Origin: Paramuribaculum sp.
GTDB taxonomy: Bacteria > Bacteroidota > Bacteroidia > Bacteroidales > Muribaculaceae
Length of the DNA stretch: 6,525 nucleotides
NCBI GenBank assembly: GCA_029058455.1
Contig: JAIDXU010000117.1
Location: 1 to 6,525 of the forward strand
Direction of reading: 5' to 3'
Both the position numbers and the translations under genes were made by a program. The notes beneath the pieces are model-generated. The model was not told the origin of the DNA and did not search any database. It was given only the letters and a program-made list of their open reading frames with translations. Shown piece by piece: positions 1-6,377 of the stretch. Each line of letters opens with the position of its first letter. Positions within the stretch are counted from its first letter, which is position 1.

Positions 1-44
1 TGTCGAGCCACATCGATCAGCTTGTCACGAGTCTTGCTTACCAT
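1..44 (-). CDS. TetR/AcrR-family transcriptional regulator, N-terminal fragment (rest lies outside the window)
   Basis: Only 14 codons are present, starting at the ATG read leftward from position 44: M-V-S-K-T-R-D-K-L-I-D-V-A-R. This matches the usual opening of TetR-family helix 1 (TR-x-K-L-I-x-V-A-R, normally followed by an L-F-A-x-x-G segment), a family of dimeric DNA-binding repressors with a small-molecule pocket in the C-terminal domain. A TAnnTTTG promoter box lies 32 bases upstream in the right direction, which supports this start. The gene is divergent from the PBP4 gene. The ligand, targets and full length cannot be known from this fragment. The family call is by recognition of a short motif, so it is probable rather than certain. 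Confidence 0.7.
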   Translation of the reverse strand, partial: MVSKTRDKLIDVAR

Positions 45-75
45 TGTTAAAATGTAGAATTTCGGTAATTGACTG

Positions 76-83
76 CAAAAGTA
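76..83 (-). promoter_or_regulatory. Bacteroidetes-type -7 promoter box for the tetR-like gene
   Basis: Read on the minus strand this is TACTTTTG, a full match to the TAnnTTTG -7 consensus of the primary Bacteroidetes sigma factor. It sits 31 bases before the ATG at 44, implying a short leader of roughly 25 bases. I do not see a convincing TTTG -33 box at the expected 19-21 base distance, so the promoter may be weak or activator-dependent. Confidence 0.55.
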
Positions 84-186
84 GCAAATAATCTGCAATC
101 CCGACATTATTTCTCTAAAAAACTTTCTTATTGCGAAAATAAATAGCCGAGTGAAATAAAATGAGTGATGTAACGAGCTTTTTTAG

Positions 187-194
187 TAATTTTG
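187..194 (+). promoter_or_regulatory. Candidate -7 promoter box for the PBP4 gene
   Basis: TAATTTTG matches TAnnTTTG and lies 61 bases before the ATG at 256, predicting a leader of about 55 bases. No good TTTG -33 box is visible upstream. The spacer is AT-rich, so a chance match to this short motif is possible. The palindrome at 211-227 falls just downstream, where a bound repressor would block initiation or early elongation. Confidence 0.45.
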
Positions 195-210
195 AAGTTA
201 ATTATAGGTA

Positions 211-227
211 AGGGTAATTATTACCCT
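211..227. promoter_or_regulatory. Perfect 17-bp palindrome, candidate operator or leader element
   Basis: AGGGTAAT-T-ATTACCCT has two perfectly complementary 8-base arms around one central base. It lies 16 bases after the candidate -7 box at 187-194 and 28 bases before the PBP4 start codon. Symmetric sites of this size are typical operators for dimeric regulators such as TetR proteins, and a probable TetR gene is divergent from this spot. The one-base centre makes a stable RNA hairpin impossible without opening some pairs, so a DNA-binding site is the better reading. No binding protein can be assigned from sequence alone. Confidence 0.45.
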
Positions 228-255
228 GTGATAACCTCAATTCATAATCAGCCTA

Positions 256-1665
256 ATGATAACTTCTTCCATTATAAAATCAGCTCGTGTAATCCTGGCT
301 TTGCTGGCTCTCGGTATTGCCACGCTCGGTGTAAGCGCCGAAAATTTCCGGCCTGTCTCCGATGAGGAGATCGACGCTATGGGCTTTGATAACGCGGGTG
401 CCTCGAAGCTCGGCATATATGTCGAGGATGTGATAACCGGAGAGGTGCTTGTGGATTATAACTGCGCCGACCCGTTTATTCCTGCAAGCGTTATGAAAGC
501 TATAACCACGGCGTCGGTGATAACGCTTATCAATCCGTCACAACATTTCGATACTCGCGTGGAGTTGTGCGGCCATAGGACTGACGGACATATATTCGAA
601 GGAAATCTTGTGGTCAGGGCAGTGGGTGATCCGACGCTCGAATCAGCTTATTTTACAGATAATCTCGGTATGGCCGACTCGATAGCCGGCAGGGTTTATG
701 CCTTAGGTATTGATTCTATCGCCGGAACGGTAATTGTCGACGAATCGGCAATGCCTTTTAACGGCTATCCTGACGGATGGGCAAAGGAGGACTATATGTG
801 GCCCTACGGCACGGCCTATCACACCGCTTCGTGGCGCGACAACCGGTTTACGCTCTCGCTTCCGTCAAAAACGGCTTTTCCCGCAGTAGAGGGTCTGGAG
901 GTGAAAGTTAATAAGAAGAAAAGAGGCGCGGTGAAATATCACTATGATATGAGGGAGAATGTTGTTACAGCCACAGGCCGTTTTCCCCGCGGTGCGCAGA
1001 CTACGGTTGCGCTTGCTCATCCCGACCCGGCGGCTGCCATGAGGCACGAGATAGTGGAGAAACTCAATGAGCGCGGTATTGGTGTCGGTGCCCACGCCGC
1101 CGATGAATCTGCGGCTGTCGAAAAAATCTACAGTCATATCTCCCCGAGCCTTTTAGAGATTATGAGAAGTCTGATGTATAGGTCAGATAACATGATGGCC
1201 GAAGCGATGCTTAGAGCCATAGCGCCGGGCAAGCCGCGCGAAGAGGCATGTCGGCTTGAGATGTCGCTATGGAAACTGAGAGGATGTGACACCGATGAGG
1301 TGGCGATTTATGACGGCAGCGGTTTGTCGCGCCTCAACCGTCTTACTCCATATTTTATGGCTGATGTGTTGCGCTACACATCGCTCTCTCCGCGGGGAGT
1401 GCTCTATGCGTCACTGTTTCCCAAAGCGGGTAATGACGGCACCGTGCGCAATCTCTTTGCTTCCTCACCCCTCAAAGGTGAACTTGCTCTCAAGTCGGGC
1501 ACAATGAAGGGGGTGAGATGTCTGGTAGGATTCCGCATGGAGCAGGGCATTTATCCAAGTCATATAATAGTGGTGATGGCCAATGGCGCAAATCTTCAGC
1601 CTGCCAAGCTCCACAAGTCGCTTCAGGTCTTGTTTGAAAAACTGTTTAACAAACAGCAGTCATGA
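256..1665 (+). CDS. dacB: D-alanyl-D-alanine carboxypeptidase/endopeptidase, PBP4 family (peptidase S13)
   Basis: This 469-residue protein should act in the periplasm, trimming terminal D-Ala from, or cutting cross-links between, peptidoglycan stem peptides. A signal peptide is clear: K8 and R11, a hydrophobic core at about 12-25, and a likely cut after V-S-A at residue 28. The three penicillin-binding motifs are present: S78-V-M-K81 with the nucleophilic serine, S310-D-N312, and K413-S-G-T416. The S13-type motifs G-D-P-T-L (124-128) and D-G-S-G-L-S-R (353-359) are also intact. The long span between motifs one and two holds the extra domains typical of PBP4, and length is close to E. coli PBP4 (477). 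An in-frame stop at 232-234 with no other start in between supports this ATG. The next gene has its own promoter, so this one is probably monocistronic. Confidence 0.93.
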   Translation: MITSSIIKSARVILALLALGIATLGVSAENFRPVSDEEIDAMGFDNAGASKLGIYVEDVITGEVLVDYNCADPFIPASVMKAITTASVITLINPSQHFDTRVELCGHRTDGHIFEGNLVVRAVGDPTLESAYFTDNLGMADSIAGRVYALGIDSIAGTVIVDESAMPFNGYPDGWAKEDYMWPYGTAYHTASWRDNRFTLSLPSKTAFPAVEGLEVKVNKKKRGAVKYHYDMRENVVTATGRFPRGAQTTVALAHPDPAAAMRHEIVEKLNERGIGVGAHAADESAAVEKIYSHISPSLLEIMRSLMYRSDNMMAEAMLRAIAPGKPREEACRLEMSLWKLRGCDTDEVAIYDGSGLSRLNRLTPYFMADVLRYTSLSPRGVLYASLFPKAGNDGTVRNLFASSPLKGELALKSGTMKGVRCLVGFRMEQGIYPSHIIVVMANGANLQPAKLHKSLQVLFEKLFNKQQS

Positions 1666-1671
1666 TAAAAT

Positions 1672-1704
1672 TTTGGCATATTAGGGAAAAAACTCCTACC
1701 TTTG
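1672..1704 (+). promoter_or_regulatory. Strong Bacteroidetes sigma-factor promoter (-33 and -7) for the unknown gene-rsmI-lipoprotein unit
   Basis: TTTG at 1672-1675 and TACCTTTG at 1697-1704 are separated by 21 bases, a near-ideal match to the TTTG / TAnnTTTG promoter of Bacteroidetes. It begins 7 bases after the PBP4 stop codon and leaves a leader of about 45 bases before the ATG at 1758. This is the best promoter in the window. The three plus-strand genes after it have no comparable internal promoter in their gaps. Confidence 0.8.
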
Positions 1705-1719
1705 CCAAACTATCATTCC

Positions 1720-1731
1720 AACAAAAAACAT
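1720..1731 (+). repeat. A-rich leader motif AACAAAAAACAT, copy 1 (copy 2 at 3186-3197)
   Basis: The same 12 bases occur in the leader of the gene at 1758 (26 bases before its ATG) and in the leader of the lipoprotein gene at 3203 (5 bases before its ATG). Bacteroidetes mRNAs mostly lack Shine-Dalgarno sequences and favour A-rich segments upstream of starts, so these could help ribosome binding. Low complexity makes chance sharing quite possible, and the differing distances to the start codon argue against one fixed role. Confidence 0.3.
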
Positions 1732-1757
1732 AACTGAATCTCCCATAATCATAGAAT

Positions 1758-2423
1758 ATGCAAAAGAGCGTTTCCGATCTGCTTGATCTCTGCTTTGAGC
1801 TTGAGGGCCTTCTGATGTTGGCCGAGCGTCGCGACAGCTCCACACCCGCGAGGGTAGTTGAGCTTATCAATCAACGAATAAATCAATTGAGCGAGATGAG
1901 CGGAGAGGTGTTTTTCGCTGCTCCCGCTACAGAGTCTCAACAAACCGCTGAAAGTGAGGAGATAGCCGCAGCCGCTGAGTTTGAGGAGACGAAAGACTCC
2001 GATGAGAGTGGCGACGAAAATGAGGTTGCTGCCGATCCTCAGCCTGTGGTCGAGGCTCAGCCCGAGGTCGAAGTTCCTGCACCCGCACACGAGCCTGAAC
2101 CCGAGCCGGCACCTGTACCTGAACCTGAACCGGTCGTCGTTCCCGAGCCTGTTGAGGAAATCAAGCCTCAACCGGTAGCCGTAACAACTTCGGCCGAGCC
2201 AATAAAACCCGCTCAGCTCAAACTCACACTTAACGATAAATTCAGACTGAAATCAGCTGTGTTTGGCGGCTCTGAATCAGATATGAACGAGGCTCTCCAG
2301 CAGATTGCATCGCTCTCTGATCTCGATGAAGTCACCGAATATATTGTTAATGATCTCTGCCTCGATCCTGAAGATCCCGACGTGGCCTATTTCATTGAGC
2401 TTGTTGAAACCTCGCGTAAGTAA
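1758..2423 (+). CDS. Acidic two-domain protein of unknown function with Pro-Glu-rich linker
   Basis: The 221-residue product has no signal peptide or membrane segment and should be cytoplasmic. It has three parts: a helical N-terminal segment (about 1-50, amphipathic, rich in Leu and Glu), a disordered acidic linker (about 55-152) that includes E-P/V-P repeats at about 94-140, and a compact C-terminal segment (about 154-221) opening with L-T-L-N-D-K-F-R and containing F-G-G-S-E-S-D-M-N-E-A-L. This last part resembles a C-terminal segment I recall from uncharacterised Bacteroidales proteins, so I believe it is a conserved but unnamed family. I can assign no catalytic motif. The stop is only 3 bases before the rsmI start, so the two are almost certainly co-transcribed and perhaps translationally coupled. 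A tethered adaptor or binding role is conceivable but is only inference. Existence as a real gene is well supported by promoter, spacing and domain structure. Confidence 0.82.
   Translation: MQKSVSDLLDLCFELEGLLMLAERRDSSTPARVVELINQRINQLSEMSGEVFFAAPATESQQTAESEEIAAAAEFEETKDSDESGDENEVAADPQPVVEAQPEVEVPAPAHEPEPEPAPVPEPEPVVVPEPVEEIKPQPVAVTTSAEPIKPAQLKLTLNDKFRLKSAVFGGSESDMNEALQQIASLSDLDEVTEYIVNDLCLDPEDPDVAYFIELVETSRK
2037..2175 (+). repeat. Degenerate Pro-Glu/Pro-Val coding repeat in the linker of the unknown acidic protein
   Basis: Codons for alternating Pro with Glu, Val or Ala (residues about 94-139) give an imperfect short-period repeat, clearest at 2091-2156 where cctgaacc/cccgagcc-like units recur. 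Synonymous codons vary between units, so the repeat is old or kept by selection on the protein rather than a fresh tandem expansion. Such segments form stiff extended spacers between folded domains. Confidence 0.65.
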
Positions 2424-2426
2424 ATC

Positions 2427-3158
2427 ATGCTATATATAGTACCCACCCCTGTGGGCAATATGGGCGACATGACTCCGCGCGCTGTGGAAGTGTTGAGAAA
2501 TTGTGAGACTATCTATGCCGAAGATACCCGCACAAGTTCAGTGCTGATGAAACGGTTTGATATACTCACTCCCTTGAAAAGCTTTCATAAGTTTAACGAA
2601 CACAACGCTCTCACCGAGGTGACCGACAGGCTGAAGGGGGGCGCGGATATCGCTTTGATAAGCGATGCGGGCACTCCCGGCATTTCCGACCCGGGATTCC
2701 TACTTTCGCGGGAGTGTCGCCGCTGCGGTATAGATGTCGTGACATTGCCCGGGGCGACAGCTTTTGTGCCGGCACTTGTGAGCAGCGGACTGCCTTGTGA
2801 GAGATTTGTTTTTCAAGGTTTTCTGCCTGTGAAAAAAGGCAGGGCTACTCGAATGGCCGAGATAGCGTCGAGCGAGATGACCTCGATTGTGTATGAGTCG
2901 CCGCTAAGACTGGCGCGTACTCTGGCCCAGCTTGCTGAAGTTTGCGGCGCCGACCGTGAGGCTTCGGTGAGTCGCGAAATCTCCAAACTTCATGAAGATA
3001 CCATGCGCGGCACCCTCGGAGAACTGACCGAATATTATTCACAGAACAATCCGCGTGGTGAAATTGTTATAATAATAGGGCCTAAGCCGCAGGAATCGCG
3101 AGCCATGTCCCATCGTAATAAATATCGTTTCAACAGCGACGAGGTTGAAGAGGAATAA
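2427..3158 (+). CDS. rsmI: 16S rRNA (cytidine(1402)-2'-O)-methyltransferase RsmI
   Basis: The enzyme uses S-adenosylmethionine to methylate the 2'-OH of C1402 in the decoding centre of 16S rRNA. Family motifs appear in order: L-Y-I-V-P-T-P-V-G-N (2-11), A-E-D-T-R-T-S (31-37), the glycine-rich S-D-A-G-T-P-G-I-S-D-P-G (79-90), L-P-G-A (107-110), F-Q-G-F-L-P (129-134), Y-E-S-P (156-159), S-R-E-I-S-K-L-H-E (182-190) and G-E-I-V-I-I-I-G-P (211-219). This is the tetrapyrrole-methylase-like fold. At 243 residues it is shorter than E. coli RsmI (286) and lacks that protein's C-terminal domain, ending instead in a charged tail (220-243). It follows the unknown acidic gene by 3 bases and precedes the lipoprotein gene by 44 bases, with no internal promoter visible. 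Confidence 0.96.
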   Translation: MLYIVPTPVGNMGDMTPRAVEVLRNCETIYAEDTRTSSVLMKRFDILTPLKSFHKFNEHNALTEVTDRLKGGADIALISDAGTPGISDPGFLLSRECRRCGIDVVTLPGATAFVPALVSSGLPCERFVFQGFLPVKKGRATRMAEIASSEMTSIVYESPLRLARTLAQLAEVCGADREASVSREISKLHEDTMRGTLGELTEYYSQNNPRGEIVIIIGPKPQESRAMSHRNKYRFNSDEVEEE

Positions 3159-3185
3159 AAATCAGAGACGCAGTCGCTAACACCA

Positions 3186-3197
3186 AACAAAAAACAT
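3186..3197 (+). repeat. A-rich leader motif AACAAAAAACAT, copy 2
   Basis: Identical to 1720-1731 and placed 5 bases before the lipoprotein ATG. There is no purine-rich Shine-Dalgarno sequence here, so this A-rich segment is the only visible candidate for ribosome recruitment at the start at 3203. The match to the other leader could be chance, given the low complexity. Confidence 0.3.
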
Positions 3198-3202
3198 CCG
3201 AT

Positions 3203-4087
3203 ATGAGAAATTTCAGAATGGCTGCCTGGTCATTGCCCGTACTTGCAGCATTTATGCTTTCGACTCCGTCATGCACAGATAAGGAGAAACTTAGAGAATC
3301 GCAGCAGGAAAACAGTGAGCTCACCACCCGTCTGCAGGAAACTATCCAGACTCAGGATTCTCTTTTCGCTCTTATCAATGACATTACCCGCGGAATGACC
3401 CAGATTAAGGAGATGGAGCGTATTGTGTCAACTCCCGGATCGCTTGAAGGGGAGACACCCTCGCGCAAAGAGCAGCTCAGAAATGATATGATTTCTCTCC
3501 AGCAGGCTCTGCAGGAGCGTCGCGAACGTCTTGAGGAGCTTGAACAGAAGCTTAAATCAGCTTCAGGTCAAAATGCCACTCTGCTCACTACAATCAAGAA
3601 TCTCAAGGCTCAGGTGGCTGAACAGCAAACCGAGATAATCACTCTCACCAATCAGCTTGCCGAGGCCAATATCAAGATCACAAACCTTGGTTCGCAGGTT
3701 GATTCGCTCATTACCGAGACGGTAAATGTGAGAGAGGAGCTTGATGCCGCCAACCGTCAGACCGAGAATGTTACCAATGAGCTAAATACCGTATATTATG
3801 TTGTAGGTTCTAAAAAAGAGCTTAAGGAACATAAGATTATCGACACCGGTTTCCTCCGCAAAACCAAAGTGCTTCAGAGCGATATTGATCTCAACTACTT
3901 CACCTCGGCCGACCGTCGTCAGCTCACCGTGATTCCGCTCCATTCGAACAAGGCTAAGGTTATGACCTCTCAGCCCGCTGGTTCTTATGTTATCGCAGAT
4001 GACGGCTCCGGTCAGAAAGTACTTAGAATTGTCAACCCCGAAAAGTTCTGGCTTCGCTCCAATCTGCTTGTTATAGAGATTGATTGA
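3203..4087 (+). CDS. Coiled-coil lipoprotein of the Bacteroidales envelope, possibly Cbp1-like
   Basis: The 294-residue product starts with a lipoprotein signal: R2 and R5, a hydrophobic stretch 7-19, and a lipobox T-P-S-C with the lipidated cysteine at 24. Residues about 27-195 form a long coiled coil with heptad-spaced Leu/Ile and many Gln, Glu, Asn and Lys, possibly broken near 72-90 where Pro and Gly occur. The C-terminal 100 residues form a globular domain (N-T-V-Y-Y-V-V-G-S-K-K-E-L at 195-207, F-L-R-K-T at 217-221, N-P-E-K-F-W at 278-283). I recall this arrangement from a common Bacteroidales family that includes proteins labelled Cbp1-type collagen-binding adhesins. That name is from memory and should be treated as a hint only. 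The mature start C-T-D-K-E-K has charged residues but is not a clean surface-export signal. It is probably the last gene of the unit, since a strong terminator follows. Confidence 0.85.
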   Translation: MRNFRMAAWSLPVLAAFMLSTPSCTDKEKLRESQQENSELTTRLQETIQTQDSLFALINDITRGMTQIKEMERIVSTPGSLEGETPSRKEQLRNDMISLQQALQERRERLEELEQKLKSASGQNATLLTTIKNLKAQVAEQQTEIITLTNQLAEANIKITNLGSQVDSLITETVNVREELDAANRQTENVTNELNTVYYVVGSKKELKEHKIIDTGFLRKTKVLQSDIDLNYFTSADRRQLTVIPLHSNKAKVMTSQPAGSYVIADDGSGQKVLRIVNPEKFWLRSNLLVIEID

Positions 4088-4109
4088 CAGTCTTGCGTCA
4101 CCGGAATAT

Positions 4110-4169
4110 AAAACAACAACCCGCTGCAAAATGTGTCACCGACACGCCTGCAGCGGGTTGTTGTTTTTT
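4110..4169. terminator. Bidirectional intrinsic terminator between convergent transcription units
   Basis: A 19-bp perfect stem pairs 4110-4128 with 4149-4167, with a GC-rich top (CCCGCTGCA). The 20-base loop holds a further small hairpin, GTGTC-ACC-GACAC (4133-4145). On the plus strand the stem runs into six T (4164-4169). On the minus strand it runs into TTTTATATT. It therefore suits both the lipoprotein gene, ending at 4087, and serB, ending at 4180. Confidence 0.9.
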
Positions 4170-4179
4170 ACGGGGAGGA

Positions 4180-5403
4180 TTATTCTATGAATGAATCCTT
4201 AAAGCCGAGGAAGTAGAGAATACCGTCGAGACCCACGGTCGAAATCGACTGGCCGGCGTTTTCCTTAACTTTGGGTTTGGCATGGAAGGCGATTCCCAGT
4301 CCGGCGGTCGAGAGCATGGGCAGGTCGTTGGCACCGTCGCCTACCGCAATGGTCTGGAGAATATTGATACCCTCCATCTGAGCCATTACCTTAAGCAGTT
4401 CGGCCTTGCGCTTTCCGTCGACAATTTCGCCGAGATAGCGGCCGGTGAGTTTGTCATCAGGGCCTATTTCAAGGTCGTTGGCAAATACATAGTCGAAGCC
4501 GAAACGCTGTTTGAGATAGTTGCCGAAGTAGGTAAATCCACCCGAGAGAATGGCTGTTTTATATCCGGCGCGTTTGAGCACGGTCATCATTCGGTCAACA
4601 CCCTCGGTTATAGGCAGAGCCTCGGCGATTTCCTGCATGACGCTGCGGTCGAGACCTTTGAGCAGAGCCACTCGCTCGGTGAAACTCTGACGGAAATCTA
4701 TTTCTCCTCTCATGGCGCGCTCGGTAATGTCACGCACCTGAGGGCCTACTCCGGCTCGGTCGGCAAGCTCGTCGATCACCTCTGTGCGTATGAGGGTCGA
4801 GTCCATATCAAAGCATACGAGGCGGCGGCAGCGACGATAAATGGTGTCTTCCTGAAGCGAAATGTCAACTTCACCTTCCGAAGCGATTTTCATAAAAGCG
4901 TTCTGCATGTCGGAGTGGCTCAGGGGAGTGCCTCTGACCGACATCTCTACACACTGTTTTGCTTTGGGATCCTCAACAGCGCCATCGTCAGAGATAGGCA
5001 TTCGTCCTGTGAGACGGCGTATGGCATCGATGTTAAGCTCCTGATCGGCCACAACACGGCTCACCTTGGCAATATGGCGGGCGGAGAGATGACGACCGAC
5101 AAGCGTAATGATCCAGCGGGTTTTGCCTTGACGGTTCACCCAGTTTCGGTAGTCGCTCATCTTAACGGGTGAGAACTTCACGCTCACACCCAGATCGTAG
5201 GTCTTAAACAGAATCTCCTTCATTATGTTGGCCGACACCGAGCTGTCAGTCTTGATGAGAAAGCCGAGCGATAGGGTGTGGTGAATGTCGCTCTGGGCTA
5301 TATCGAGAATGTCGGCATTGTGACGGGCGAGGATTTCAGAAAGAGTGGCTGTGACACCGGGGTGATCGTTGCCTGAAATATTGATGAGTATCAGTTCGGT
5401 CAT
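4180..5403 (-). CDS. serB: Phosphoserine phosphatase SerB with N-terminal ACT region
   Basis: The enzyme catalyses the last step of serine synthesis, hydrolysing O-phospho-L-serine to L-serine in the cytoplasm. The 407 residues comprise two ACT-like segments (about 3-80 and 95-185), which in related proteins sense amino acids, and a haloacid-dehalogenase phosphatase domain (about 194-400). Catalytic features are intact: D199-M-D201-S-T (nucleophile and general acid), E208 and R244 matching substrate-binding positions, S287-G-G, a lysine in G-K-R-K (331 or 333), and G-D356-G-A-N-D360 for magnesium. The length resembles two-ACT SerB proteins such as mycobacterial SerB2 rather than the 322-residue E. 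coli form. The ATG is followed at once by the first ACT strand (T-E-L-I-L-I-N-I), which supports the start. The sugar-kinase gene ends 31 bases upstream, so the two are probably co-transcribed. Confidence 0.96.
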   Translation of the reverse strand: MTELILINISGNDHPGVTATLSEILARHNADILDIAQSDIHHTLSLGFLIKTDSSVSANIMKEILFKTYDLGVSVKFSPVKMSDYRNWVNRQGKTRWIITLVGRHLSARHIAKVSRVVADQELNIDAIRRLTGRMPISDDGAVEDPKAKQCVEMSVRGTPLSHSDMQNAFMKIASEGEVDISLQEDTIYRRCRRLVCFDMDSTLIRTEVIDELADRAGVGPQVRDITERAMRGEIDFRQSFTERVALLKGLDRSVMQEIAEALPITEGVDRMMTVLKRAGYKTAILSGGFTYFGNYLKQRFGFDYVFANDLEIGPDDKLTGRYLGEIVDGKRKAELLKVMAQMEGINILQTIAVGDGANDLPMLSTAGLGIAFHAKPKVKENAGQSISTVGLDGILYFLGFKDSFIE

Positions 5404-5434
5404 GGCCTGAGGATAAGTGCTTTGGAAGAATATG

Positions 5435-6334
5435 TTAAATAGTTGATTGCGATAGCCGGTAGGAAAGGGGGTCAGCTGTTATCATCAACACATTGAGATG
5501 TCGTGAGTCAGCTATGCGGGTAAGAAGATCTGAAAATGTTGCGGCCACACCTCCCGATATGCAGAGCGGCAATCTCTCAGCTTCGGGGTAGCCGGAAATA
5601 TTGCGGTCGAAAAATCGCTCAAACTCGCGGGTTACCATTGCTTCGATCTGAGGGTGGGTAATATGGTCAGCCACAAATCGGGTCAAGGCCGCGAGCCGAC
5701 TATTGGCTCCCGGTTGCCGATAGACCATATTGATGGCATCGGCTTCAAGCGCTTCAAGACCTGATTGGAGATCTCGCGGCTTGGAGTTGTAGAAATATTC
5801 GAGAAAGTCGAAAGTGATCGCCGGTTCAAACCTGCGTTTGAGCATGTCGGCAATTAGATTTCGCCCTATTACAGCTCCCGAGCCTTCATCGCCGAGAATA
5901 TATCCGAGCGACGGGATTCGGTTTTCGATTTCCGAGCCTGACCACAGGCATGAGTTTGAACCTGTGCCGAGAATAGCCGCTATGCCGCGGCGATTGCCTA
6001 ACATAGCCCGGGCGGCAAGCACCATATCGCTCTCTACCCTGATAGTTTCGGCATTTGGCCAGAATGTAACTAACAGGTTTCTGAGCGTTTCAGCCGGCTT
6101 GCCGACAGCTCCGGCGCCGTAGTAGGAAATAATCCGGGGATTAAATTCAGGATAAAGCCCGGAAATTTCCTTGCGGGCTTTTTCGACCGCCTCAGTTATT
6201 GTTTGCAGCGGCATGGTTGCCGCATTGATTGGCGGAGCGGTGATTAAAGCGGCGTTTCTGCCGGGAAGCCACTTCGATGAAGTGGCTCCGGCATCAACAA
6301 TAAGTTCGTCGGGCAGAAAACAACCGCGTGACAT
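5435..6334 (-). CDS. BadF/BadG/BcrA/BcrD-type ATPase, N-acetylglucosamine-kinase-like
   Basis: This 299-residue cytoplasmic protein belongs to the actin-like sugar kinase group. ASKHA motifs are visible: phosphate-1 D14-A-G-A-T-S-S-K-W22, Y-Y-G-A-G (71-75), phosphate-2 I-L-G-T-G-S-N-S (121-128), the family signature S-L-G-Y-I-L-G-D-E-G-S-G-A (142-154), and the adenosine segment S-G-G-V-A (260-264). By family it would transfer phosphate from ATP to GlcNAc or a related amino sugar. The substrate cannot be read from sequence. The region after phosphate-1 (22-41) appears several residues shorter than in relatives I remember. The frame is open upstream to a stop at 6362-6364 but contains no other ATG, so the start at 6334 is the best. 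The gene lies between an Lrp/AsnC gene (43 bases upstream) and serB. Confidence 0.85.
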   Translation of the reverse strand: MSRGCFLPDELIVDAGATSSKWLPGRNAALITAPPINAATMPLQTITEAVEKARKEISGLYPEFNPRIISYYGAGAVGKPAETLRNLLVTFWPNAETIRVESDMVLAARAMLGNRRGIAAILGTGSNSCLWSGSEIENRIPSLGYILGDEGSGAVIGRNLIADMLKRRFEPAITFDFLEYFYNSKPRDLQSGLEALEADAINMVYRQPGANSRLAALTRFVADHITHPQIEAMVTREFERFFDRNISGYPEAERLPLCISGGVAATFSDLLTRIADSRHLNVLMITADPLSYRLSQSTI

Positions 6335-6377
6335 AAGTCGGAGAGCGGTGATTTTGGTTAATTAAGAGGTGCCCTTA

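Noticed and set aside
45..255. A possible small RNA or riboswitch in the AT-rich spacer.
   Set aside because: Apart from the short palindrome and two promoter boxes, I see no stable stem set, no riboswitch-like core and no terminator.
2091..2156. A possible CRISPR or tandem-repeat array in the short-period repeats.
   Set aside because: The repeat is in frame, encodes a Pro-Glu linker, and has variable units without spacers.
1749..2171. A 140-codon open frame on the minus strand and two smaller ones overlapping the unknown acidic gene.
   Set aside because: Their Arg/Leu-rich translations are what the Pro-Glu codon repeat gives when read in other frames. The plus-strand frame has the promoter, coupling to rsmI and domain structure.
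3203..4087. Bacteroidetes O-glycosylation motifs D-(S/T)-(A/I/L/V/M/T): D-S-L at residues 52-54 and 167-169 of the lipoprotein, and D-S-I at 141-143 and 153-155 of the PBP4 protein.
   Set aside because: These exported proteins could be glycosylated there, but cytoplasmic RsmI (D-T-M at 191) and SerB (D-T-I at 186) also contain matches, so there is no clear enrichment above chance.
4282..5172. A 296-codon open frame on the plus strand, fully antisense to serB.
   Set aside because: SerB on the other strand has complete catalytic motifs, and the antisense translation shows no recognisable domain or signal. It has no promoter box or leader of its own. Long antisense frames arise easily from codon bias in coding DNA.
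5814..6122. A 102-codon plus-strand frame and another at 6171-6365, antisense to the sugar kinase gene.
   Set aside because: The kinase frame carries the intact ATP-binding motifs. The antisense products are featureless and lack promoters.
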